Shown here: piece by piece, positions 26,973 to 33,898 of the stretch
Layout: each line of letters begins with the position of its first letter
Numbering within the stretch: the stretch's first letter is position 1
Source of the DNA: Candidatus Gastranaerophilales bacterium
GTDB lineage: Bacteria; Cyanobacteriota; Vampirovibrionia; Gastranaerophilales; JANQFW01
Length of the DNA stretch: 38,076 nucleotides
NCBI GenBank assembly: GCA_028277625.1
Contig: JANQFW010000014.1
Span: 1 to 38,076 of the forward strand
Direction: 5' to 3'
Program-made: the position numbers and the translations under genes
Notes under the pieces: model-generated
Seen by the model: only the letters and a program-made list of their open reading frames with translations
The model's database searches: none
Told to the model about the DNA's origin: nothing

Positions 26973-27290
26973 TTAACCGCTCCCATAAATATCTTAGTTC
27001 GTTCCGCCTTTGTTTATTAATATTTTTATTATCATATTTAATAAAATAAAACATTTTAATTATTGTCTTAAAAATTTAATTATTCACAAAAATAATAACA
27101 ACAACTTATTTGATTTTATATCAAAAATAGAAAAAATTAATATTTATTTACAATTAATTTATAAAAATCCACGAAAGTATCTACCAAATATGTTTACCAT
27201 AAAAAATAATAATATAATGCCCGCTTGATTTTTATTTTAAATAACCTAAAAATAATATAATTTCATTTACATAATAAAGCTTTTTAACTA
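26973..27290. other. AT-rich promoter region of the polysaccharide operon
   Basis: This 318-bp stretch is extremely AT-rich and has no credible gene. It must contain the minus-strand promoter of the polysaccharide operon, but no box pair stands out; a GATAAT near 27033-27038 on the minus strand is the best -10 candidate. A 72-codon plus-strand frame is low-complexity (Asn, Ile, Lys) and rejected. Confidence 0.4.
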
Positions 27291-27321
27291 AAAAAGAGAG
27301 AATTCAAGATTCTCTCTTTTT
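27291..27321 (-). terminator. terminator after nifS
   Basis: A perfect 13-bp stem (27291-27303 with 27309-27321) around a 5-base loop carries A/T tracts on both sides, so it works in either direction. It lies 12 bp beyond the nifS stop. Confidence 0.92.
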
Positions 27322-27333
27322 TATTATTGCTAC

Positions 27334-28548
27334 TTATCTGCTATTAACAATCTTAAGGTCTTTAAGTTGATTTAGCTGAGACTGGAAAGGTGATATAGCA
27401 TTTAATTTTTCAATCACTAATGGTAGAGATTCTATCACAGTATCAACTTCTTCTTCTGTACTATATCTGGAAAGACTGAATCTTATACTTCCATGCATTG
27501 CCGTAAAAGGAGTACCCATTGCTTTAAGAACATGACTCGGCTCCAGACTTCCACTTGTACACGCACTACCTGAACTTGCACAAATTCCTAAATCATTTAG
27601 GTGCAATAAAATTAGTTCACCTTCCAGGTACTCAAAGCTAATATTTGTTGTATTAGGAACCCTATTATCTCTTGATCCATTTATTCTTGCATTATAGACA
27701 TTTTTAATTATGCCTTTTTCCAGCTTATTCCTTAAAGCTCTAACTCTTGTCAGTTCATCATCAAGATATTCACCAGCAATTTCACAAGCTTTCCCTAATC
27801 CTATAATACCAGCTACATTTTCTGTACCGGCTCTTCGCCCTTTTTCTTGATGTCCGCCTATAATTAAAGGATTTATAAGAGTACCCTTTTTTATGTAAAC
27901 AGCACCAACACCTTTCGGTGCATGTATTTTATGACCAGAAATACTTATTATATCTATATTTGTATTTTTAGCGTTTACAGGAATTTTACCTACTGCTTGA
28001 ACAGCATCCACAAAGAATTTAGTTCTTGGATTCTTTTCTTTGGCAATATCCGCCATTTTTTCCACTGGATAGATAACACCAGTTTCATTATTTGCCCACA
28101 TGCATGCTACTAAAGCAGTATCCTCATTAAGGGACTCTTCAAATTCTTTAAGATCAATTTCACCGTCAGAGTTTACGTTTAGATAAGTTACTCTGTGTCC
28201 TTTTTTTTCTAAGAATTTAGCTGCATTTAATACACAAGGATGCTCAACTTTTGTTGTAATAATATGCTTTTTACCGCTATTAGCGTTTAATACACCTAGC
28301 AGAGCCATATTACTACCTTCTGTGCCACAACTTGTAAAAATTATTTCATCAGGATTATTTGCACCTATCAAATCAGCAACACGCACTCTGGCTTCTTTTA
28401 GCTTTTGACCTACGCTCCCACCAAATGTATGCATGCTGGATGGATTACCGTATTTTTCGCAAAAGTACGGTAGCATTTCTTCTAATACCAGTTCGTCTAC
28501 TTTTGTAGTTGCATTATTATCAAAATATATTAATTTATTATCGTTCAT
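27334..28548 (-). CDS. nifS: cysteine desulfurase NifS
   Basis: The 404-residue PLP enzyme takes sulfur from cysteine for iron-sulfur cluster assembly. It opens with YFDNNATT (8-15), and has EKYGNPSS (31-38), H103, D181 and Q184 around the cofactor, the Schiff-base K207 in SGHKIHAP, and the catalytic loop with C330 in SSGSACTSGSLEPSHVL. The loop and length are those of group I (NifS/IscS) enzymes. AAAGGAC precedes the ATG. It follows nifU on the same strand by 113 bp containing two inverted repeats, so it may be in one operon with extra control. No nitrogenase gene is present, so a general Fe-S role is likely. Confidence 0.96.
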   Translation of the reverse strand: MNDNKLIYFDNNATTKVDELVLEEMLPYFCEKYGNPSSMHTFGGSVGQKLKEARVRVADLIGANNPDEIIFTSCGTEGSNMALLGVLNANSGKKHIITTKVEHPCVLNAAKFLEKKGHRVTYLNVNSDGEIDLKEFEESLNEDTALVACMWANNETGVIYPVEKMADIAKEKNPRTKFFVDAVQAVGKIPVNAKNTNIDIISISGHKIHAPKGVGAVYIKKGTLINPLIIGGHQEKGRRAGTENVAGIIGLGKACEIAGEYLDDELTRVRALRNKLEKGIIKNVYNARINGSRDNRVPNTTNISFEYLEGELILLHLNDLGICASSGSACTSGSLEPSHVLKAMGTPFTAMHGSIRFSLSRYSTEEEVDTVIESLPLVIEKLNAISPFQSQLNQLKDLKIVNSR

Positions 28549-28568
28549 TGGTTTGTCCTTTAAACTTC

Positions 28569-28630
28569 GGTGATAGTCATCACCCTTCTTATGTCATTCG
28601 CTGTAAACTTTTGGTATAGTTTAAGTTTAC
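28569..28630 (-). promoter_or_regulatory. inverted repeats between nifU and nifS
   Basis: GGTGAT-AGTC-ATCACC (28569-28584) is a perfect 6-bp hairpin just before the nifS ribosome binding site. GTAAACTT and AAGTTTAC (28603-28610, 28623-28630) form an 8-bp inverted repeat spaced by 12 bp. Either could be an operator or RNA hairpin tuning nifS expression. No T tract follows. Confidence 0.45.
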
Positions 28631-28661
28631 TTGTAAGCATCAGAACTAGATTAACCACTAC

Positions 28662-29489
28662 TTAAACTTCTATGACTTCGATGTTAGGATCAATATGTTC
28701 TTTTAGTGTAGTTTCTACAAAGTTTTTAAGAGTGATTCCGCTGCTTGGGCAGTTTTTACAAGCACCTTTAAGTTTTACATAAACTCTATAGTCTTCTACG
28801 TTAACCAGTTCAATATCGCCGTTATCTTTTCGTAATTGTTCTGCAATATGGTTTTCTATTGCATTATTTATTTTTATAATTAATTGTGTACTGTTTGATT
28901 TTTTAGCTGGCGTTTCAGGTGCTTTTGTGTCAGGATTTTCCTCTTTTATAATTCTGTCTATTTCGTCATGACAGCTGCCACAACCACCACCAGCTTTGCA
29001 GTGATTAATTATATCTTCTATTGATTTGACGTTATGTTCTCTGATTATTTCTCTTATTTTATCTTCTGTTGTTCCATAGCATTTGCAGACAACTTTTTCG
29101 TGCTTATGAGGTTGAACTTCTTCGCCTCTATAATCAGCAAGTGCAGCCTCTAGGGCTTCTTTGCCCATTACACTACAATGTATTTTTTGAGGAGGTAGTC
29201 CGCCTAAGTAGTCAACTATATGGTCATTGGTGATTTTTTCTGCTTCTTCAACAGTTTTACCTATAATCATTTCTGTTAATGCACTTGCTGCAGCAACTGC
29301 AGATCCGCAACCGAATGTTTGTGCTTTTGCATCAGCAATAATGCCATTTTCGTCAATTTTTAAATATAATTTTAAAGCATCACCACAGGTAAGACTGCCG
29401 ACTTCGCCTACTGCGTTGCTGTCTGGAATTTCACCTACGTTTTTGGGATTTCTGTAATATTCTTGTACTTTTTCTGTATATTCCCACAT
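28662..29489 (-). CDS. nifU: iron-sulfur scaffold NifU (three-domain form)
   Basis: The 275-residue protein has the full NifU order. An IscU-like scaffold domain (1-125) has C35, C61 and C105. A central 2Fe-2S BFD-like domain has C135-x-C137 and C170-x2-C173. The C-terminal NFU domain (200-275) has C244-x2-C247. It assembles clusters with sulfur delivered by NifS. Full-length NifU is found in nitrogen fixers but also in Epsilonproteobacteria and other anaerobes as the general Fe-S system. AGGGGA lies 6 nt before the ATG. It is the first gene of the nifU-nifS pair. Confidence 0.96.
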   Translation of the reverse strand: MWEYTEKVQEYYRNPKNVGEIPDSNAVGEVGSLTCGDALKLYLKIDENGIIADAKAQTFGCGSAVAAASALTEMIIGKTVEEAEKITNDHIVDYLGGLPPQKIHCSVMGKEALEAALADYRGEEVQPHKHEKVVCKCYGTTEDKIREIIREHNVKSIEDIINHCKAGGGCGSCHDEIDRIIKEENPDTKAPETPAKKSNSTQLIIKINNAIENHIAEQLRKDNGDIELVNVEDYRVYVKLKGACKNCPSSGITLKNFVETTLKEHIDPNIEVIEV

Positions 29490-29956
29490 GGTATTCCCCT
29501 TTATTTTAATTTATCCTAATAATATTTTATATTAAAGATTTTATATGTTCAAAAACATTTATAAAGGTTTAATATTTGAACTTTCTAATATATACTTTTA
29601 AAAAATTTTTTATCTATATATATTTATATTACCTTTAGACGTTTTAAATATTCTAATCACTATTTTCAATGATTTGCTGTTCTAGCTTTTAAAATTAGCT
29701 GGTATTTTTGTGTTGAAATTACAAATTTAAATCTTTGCCGGAAAATTTTCCAAAATCGTTATAGTTATAACTCGCTCTAATTCAAAAGATTAGAGATTTA
29801 AAAATAAAAATCAAAAATAAACATATACTCTAGGCAATTTTATATATACTTATGTTTTTATTAATATATAATAAGTATCTATATTGACATATACTTAATA
29901 AGTTAAGGTTATAAATCAGGTAATTGTTTTAGAGTTATTAAAATACGAGGTGAAAA
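29490..29956. promoter_or_regulatory. 467-bp divergent region with a cluster of palindromes
   Basis: No gene is seen between nifU (-) and the repeat protein (+). The region holds several palindromes: GGAAAATTTTCC (29740-29751), GTTATA-GT-TATAAC (29758-29771), CTCTAAT-N7-ATTAGAG (29775-29795) and ATACTTAT-N17-ATAAGTAT (29846-29878), with another ATACTTA copy at 29891. The last pair overlaps a TATAAT (29867-29872). The grouping upstream of the repeat-protein gene suggests regulator binding sites. Confidence 0.4.
29884..29915 (+). promoter_or_regulatory. possible promoter of the Asn-rich repeat protein
   Basis: A consensus TTGACA (29884-29889) is followed by TATAAA (29910-29915), but at 20 bp, wider than the usual 17. 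The ATG lies 41 bases further on. An activator-dependent promoter would fit the wide spacing. Confidence 0.4.
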
Positions 29957-31813
29957 ATGTATTTCAACAACTTAACTTCAAATTTAGGCGTGCCTACAAT
30001 GATGGGCACACAAAGTGCAAATACCCCTACTCAATCATCAGACAATCAAGCAAGCAATGCAACTAGTATTTTTGGCGGTCAAGCTAATCCTCAAGCTGCC
30101 CAAGGCAGTGGGCAAAATGACTATAATTCGGTTTTAGGCTCACTACTTTATCTTCTTTTAGGTGGTTTACAAAATTCAAATCCTAAACCTCCTACAGAAG
30201 AGCCACCTCCACCTCCGCCGCCGCCAGCTAGTCAACAGCCAAGTCCGCCTCCAGAAAACTCACTACTTAACTCCTTCTTAAATAGTTTAATGCAATTATT
30301 CGGACAACCAGAAAAGAAGGATCAAAGTAAAACAACTCCTACTACTCAACCGGCTACAGGCAGCCCAGAACAAACAAATAATAATATAGGCTCTGGATCT
30401 CCTAAACAGACTAATAATAACATAAGTGACGGAGACGCTAAACAAACAAACAACAATATTGCAAATGGTCAGACAAACACAGCAGTTAATGGCGATCTTG
30501 TTAAGCAAGGTAATACAGCAGTAGATACAGCCGGTAACTCTAAAGCAACACAAACAAACAATAATATAGGCAACGGCGACGCTACTCAGACTAATAATAA
30601 CATAGGTGATGGTGACTCCAAACAGACTAACAACAATGTTGGTGACGGCAACTCCAAAGAAACAAACAATAACATAGGTAATGGTGATGCTACTCAGGCT
30701 AACAATAATATTGGAAATGGGGACTCCAAACAGACAAATAACAATGTCGGTGACGGTGATTCCAAACAAACTAACAACAATGCCGGTGATGGCAAACCTA
30801 CATCAACAAATAATAATATAGGCAAAGGCGACGCTACTCAGACTAACAATAATATTGGTAAAGGAGATTCCAAACAAACTAATAACAACGTCGGTGACGG
30901 AAGTTCTAAACAAACTAACAATAATGCAACTACTGTTGATATAAATATCGGCACTACGGATACTAAACCACAAGTTACAGATACTACCGTTATTGACAAT
31001 GTAAACAACGCTAAAGGCATACTCGCTAGCGTAAGTGAAAAAGAAAGACAAAAAATTAAAGATGTTGACTTAACACAAGAGAAAAATGGTAAGCCTTTAT
31101 ACATAATAGCAGAAGGTTCAAAAGATCATAAGCCTCATATTTATAAGCAAAACGGATCAAAATATACCTCTATAGTAAAAGTAAAAGATGGAAATAATAA
31201 CTTATACCCAAAAGGAAAAGCTGACTTCCAATTAGATTCTGAATCAGGTGCTTATAAAATCAATTCAAGATATAGAACCGGCTCACCTTTAATACTAGAT
31301 ACAAATAAAGATGGTAAAGTTAGTGCTAAACAAGGAATGGGCGTAGACATCAACAACGATGGTAAAGCTGACGGAGCTGCCACAGACGGAGATAAAATGC
31401 TAGCAATGGGCGATTTAAACAAAAACGGTAAGATAGATGGCTCAGAAGTATTCGGCAACGAAACTATAAGTCCTATCAGCGGCAAAAAACTTAACTCAGC
31501 TAACGGATTCGAAGCCCTTAAACAAGTAGCTCAAGAAGTTCAAGACAAAACAGGATCAAAAATAATCAAATCCGGTAAGGTTGACGTACCTGAACTTAAA
31601 AAAGCATTAGAGAAGTTAGGAGTTGGTACTTTAGGCCTAATCGAAGGAGATAACGTTACAAAGCTCGAATCACTAGGTGATGTAAAATCCATAAACACTC
31701 AATACACAGAACAAGATGCAACTGGCGATGTACAACACAGACAACTCGGCTCTTATCAGAGTGCTGATGGTCAAACACATAAAATAGACGATGTCTGGTT
31801 CAAATTAGGATAA
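29957..31813 (+). CDS. Asn-rich repeat protein with EF-hand-like Ca2+-binding C-terminal module
   Basis: The 618-residue protein starts at an ATG with GAGGTG before it and has no signal peptide. Residues 1-75 are Ser/Asn/Gln-rich; 76-100 are proline-rich (eight consecutive Pro); 101-116 are a hydrophobic helix (LLNSFLNSLMQLF). Residues 139-330 are sixteen 12-residue units of consensus Q-T-N-N-N-I-G-x-G-D-[SA]-[KT], all in register, with three degenerate units at 163-198. Residues 380-618 form a globular module with DTNKDGKVS (448), DINNDGKAD (464) and DLNKNGKIDGSEVFG (486), EF-hand-like loops, ending in DDVWFKLG. That ending resembles cyanobacterial RTX-associated calcium-binding domains. I infer a secreted or surface adhesin-like protein with a beta-solenoid stalk; the export route is unknown. 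The HMW1C-like gene follows on the same strand. Confidence 0.8.
   Translation: MYFNNLTSNLGVPTMMGTQSANTPTQSSDNQASNATSIFGGQANPQAAQGSGQNDYNSVLGSLLYLLLGGLQNSNPKPPTEEPPPPPPPPASQQPSPPPENSLLNSFLNSLMQLFGQPEKKDQSKTTPTTQPATGSPEQTNNNIGSGSPKQTNNNISDGDAKQTNNNIANGQTNTAVNGDLVKQGNTAVDTAGNSKATQTNNNIGNGDATQTNNNIGDGDSKQTNNNVGDGNSKETNNNIGNGDATQANNNIGNGDSKQTNNNVGDGDSKQTNNNAGDGKPTSTNNNIGKGDATQTNNNIGKGDSKQTNNNVGDGSSKQTNNNATTVDINIGTTDTKPQVTDTTVIDNVNNAKGILASVSEKERQKIKDVDLTQEKNGKPLYIIAEGSKDHKPHIYKQNGSKYTSIVKVKDGNNNLYPKGKADFQLDSESGAYKINSRYRTGSPLILDTNKDGKVSAKQGMGVDINNDGKADGAATDGDKMLAMGDLNKNGKIDGSEVFGNETISPISGKKLNSANGFEALKQVAQEVQDKTGSKIIKSGKVDVPELKKALEKLGVGTLGLIEGDNVTKLESLGDVKSINTQYTEQDATGDVQHRQLGSYQSADGQTHKIDDVWFKLG
30371..30946 (+). 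repeat. sixteen 36-bp in-frame coding repeats
   Basis: A 36-bp period encodes the 12-residue Asn-rich units of the 618-aa protein. The DNA copies vary mainly at third positions, so selection acts on the protein. Minus-strand frames across it are shadows of the repeat. Confidence 0.9.
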
Positions 31814-31857
31814 AACAATAATTCACATTTTATCAATACACCTACAAGATAGATTTC

Positions 31858-31883
31858 AAAGCCTCAACATTGAGGCTTTTTTT
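31858..31883 (+). terminator. terminator after the repeat-protein gene
   Basis: AAAGCCTCAA pairs with TTGAGGCTTT around a 2-base loop (31858-31867 with 31870-31879) and continues into seven T. It is 45 bases after the stop and separates this gene from the glycosyltransferase gene. Confidence 0.9.
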
Positions 31884-31995
31884 ATTTGGATTCTAAAGGA
31901 ATGCGAGTGAGTATAAACACGAGAAAATAGATCATTACATATTAACCTTATGGTAAACTAATGTATATTCAGGTAGATATAAAAAGGATTGAGAG

Positions 31996-33813
31996 ATGGA
32001 GAACAACATAGATAAAATAAAAGATTTTTTAAGAAATAAAATTAGCCCGCCCAAATATGCCCATCTTTATGCAAGTAAAAATTATGATGAGCTTAACAAT
32101 GAGTTTTTGAATGTATGGACATTTTTTTGGAAGAATAATATATATGAAGTTGATGTGGAGCTCAAGAAGCTGTTAAATTATTTTGTAGAGAGTTTTTTAT
32201 ATTATTTTATAAAGCCTGATTTTGAAATAAAAAATGAGCATAGCATTGCTTACCTTAAGTATAATTCTATAATATCTAACATTATTGCAGTGTCTGATTT
32301 TAAAAATTCAGATTTTCAATTAGAAATCCTTAAATACTCACCAAATAACTTTATAAAATTGCTCACTCTCTATTCAATGAGGAATACTGTTAAGTTTGAT
32401 AGTAGCAAATTTTTTGAGGTAAGCCCTTATCACGCATCCTTGTGGTACTTTTATTATACTTGGATAAATGATTATGCTTCTGAGACTACGTTTAACAATA
32501 TAGTTGAGCATCTGCAAAATGTTGATGACAACTTAAAGCTTGCAACCACTATGTTTCACGAAGCTTATTTTTGTTGTACTTACCTAGGTATTCATAATGA
32601 TAAAAAGATAAAAAATAAAATAAATAATATCTTAAAGCCTGCATTGCAAGACATACAAATAAACAATACCCCTAATAAAAAGAAAGTAGCTATAGTAACA
32701 GGTAAATGGGTGCCAACAACTGCTGTTTATAAAAGTTGTTTTGGCTTTATTGAGTCAATGAAAGATGATTATGATCTCACACTGATTCATCTTGGGCCGG
32801 ATAATCCTAGAATAGATACTTCTATATTTAAAGAAGTGAAAGAGGTTAAATTAAAGGGTAACAATCTGCAAATACCTGATGATGTAAAAACTAATGAATT
32901 CGCTTTTGCGTATTTTACAGACATTGGGATGATGCAAGAGAGTATATATTTGGCAAATATGAGACTAGCACCAATACAAGCTGCAGGTTACGGTCATCCG
33001 GCAAGCACATATGGCGCAGAGATTGACTATTGGATTGGTGGAGAGCATGTTGAATTACACGATATGGCAGGCGATAATTATTCTGAGCGCTTAGTGCTTA
33101 TACCCGGTTTAGGGCAACATCCTGTTTTACCTACTTTTGAGAGAAAGAAAGCTAAGCATAATAAATCTAATAGAATAATAATTAACTGCTCTTGGGGCAT
33201 TAAGAAAATCAATTATCCTTTAATAAGTTATTTAAAAGAGATATTGGACAGGTCAAACAAACAGTTATTATTTAGATTTTATGTTAGTGGCGGTGCTTTA
33301 TACAGGTTTAATAATTATATTCCTTTTAAAGAAAGTATTGAAAGCATATTGGGCAAAGACAATGTAGAAATCTTTGCTGAGAAAAAATATGACGAGTACA
33401 TGGAGCTTATGGAAGAGGGAGACATATCTTTGGATTCTTTCCCTTATGGCGGGTATAACAGTATTGTTGATTCTATTTACCTAAGAAAGCCGTTTGTGTC
33501 TTTTGAGGGGGATAGGTTTTTTAGTAGGGCTGCGTCGCAACTATTAAGAGAGTTGGATTTGCCTGAGCTTATTTCTACTAATAAAGATGAATTTATTGAT
33601 ATAACTGTAAACCTTATAAATAACGATAATTATAGAAAAAAATTAAGCAAAAAACTTTTGGACAAAGATCTTAATCAGACTTTGTTTTTCTCGGGGCTTG
33701 ATAAAAACTTTAAATATGCTGTTGATTATCTGATAGAGAACCATGAATCTATCCAAAACGAAAATAGCACTGAGCCTATATTAATCAGTAAGGTTATGGG
33801 CTTAACTGTTTAG
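31996..33813 (+). CDS. HMW1C/GT41-like cytoplasmic protein glycosyltransferase
   Basis: The 605-residue soluble protein has the size and order of HMW1C-type N-glycosyltransferases. It has an all-helical N-terminal domain (1-220) and a GT-B core with KKVAIVTGKWVPTTAVYKS (228-247), RLAPIQAAGYGHPAST (323-338), EIDYWIGGEHVE (342-353) and DISLDSFPYGGYNSIVDS (476-493), then FVSFEGDRFFSRAASQLLRELDLPEL as in OGT/HMW1C donor sites. Known members transfer glucose or galactose from UDP sugars to Asn in N-x-S/T sequons of adhesins in the cytoplasm before export; other GT41 enzymes modify Ser/Thr. AAGGATT precedes the ATG. It follows the 618-aa repeat protein by 182 bp across a terminator, so it is transcribed separately but is a natural candidate to modify that protein. 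The acceptor is inferred. Confidence 0.82.
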   Translation: MENNIDKIKDFLRNKISPPKYAHLYASKNYDELNNEFLNVWTFFWKNNIYEVDVELKKLLNYFVESFLYYFIKPDFEIKNEHSIAYLKYNSIISNIIAVSDFKNSDFQLEILKYSPNNFIKLLTLYSMRNTVKFDSSKFFEVSPYHASLWYFYYTWINDYASETTFNNIVEHLQNVDDNLKLATTMFHEAYFCCTYLGIHNDKKIKNKINNILKPALQDIQINNTPNKKKVAIVTGKWVPTTAVYKSCFGFIESMKDDYDLTLIHLGPDNPRIDTSIFKEVKEVKLKGNNLQIPDDVKTNEFAFAYFTDIGMMQESIYLANMRLAPIQAAGYGHPASTYGAEIDYWIGGEHVELHDMAGDNYSERLVLIPGLGQHPVLPTFERKKAKHNKSNRIIINCSWGIKKINYPLISYLKEILDRSNKQLLFRFYVSGGALYRFNNYIPFKESIESILGKDNVEIFAEKKYDEYMELMEEGDISLDSFPYGGYNSIVDSIYLRKPFVSFEGDRFFSRAASQLLRELDLPELISTNKDEFIDITVNLINNDNYRKKLSKKLLDKDLNQTLFFSGLDKNFKYAVDYLIENHESIQNENSTEPILISKVMGLTV

Positions 33814-33835
33814 TCTCATCTATTCTGCTATTAGC

Positions 33836-33868
33836 AAAAATCCCCCTACAATAAGTAGAGGGATTTTT
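33836..33868. terminator. bidirectional terminator between convergent genes
   Basis: A 14-bp stem with one mismatch (33836-33849 with 33855-33868) has A5 and T5 at its ends. It lies between the glycosyltransferase stop (33813) and the minus-strand stop (33899) and can serve both. Confidence 0.9.
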
Positions 33869-33898
33869 GTTTATGGCATCAAGTATGTTTTATATTGT

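Noticed and set aside
27010-27228. 72-codon plus-strand frame before the polysaccharide operon
   Set aside because: It is low-complexity Asn/Ile/Lys in extreme AT content with no ribosome binding site.
27334-29489. nifU/nifS as evidence of nitrogen fixation
   Set aside because: No nitrogenase or other nif gene is present, and full-length NifU with NifS also serves as a general Fe-S system in anaerobes.
30371-30946. 36-bp repeats as a CRISPR array
   Set aside because: Repeats are contiguous, in frame, vary at third codon positions and have no spacers.
30296-31485. several minus-strand frames across the Asn-rich repeat gene
   Set aside because: They are periodic hydrophobic shadows of the 36-bp coding repeats, without start signals.
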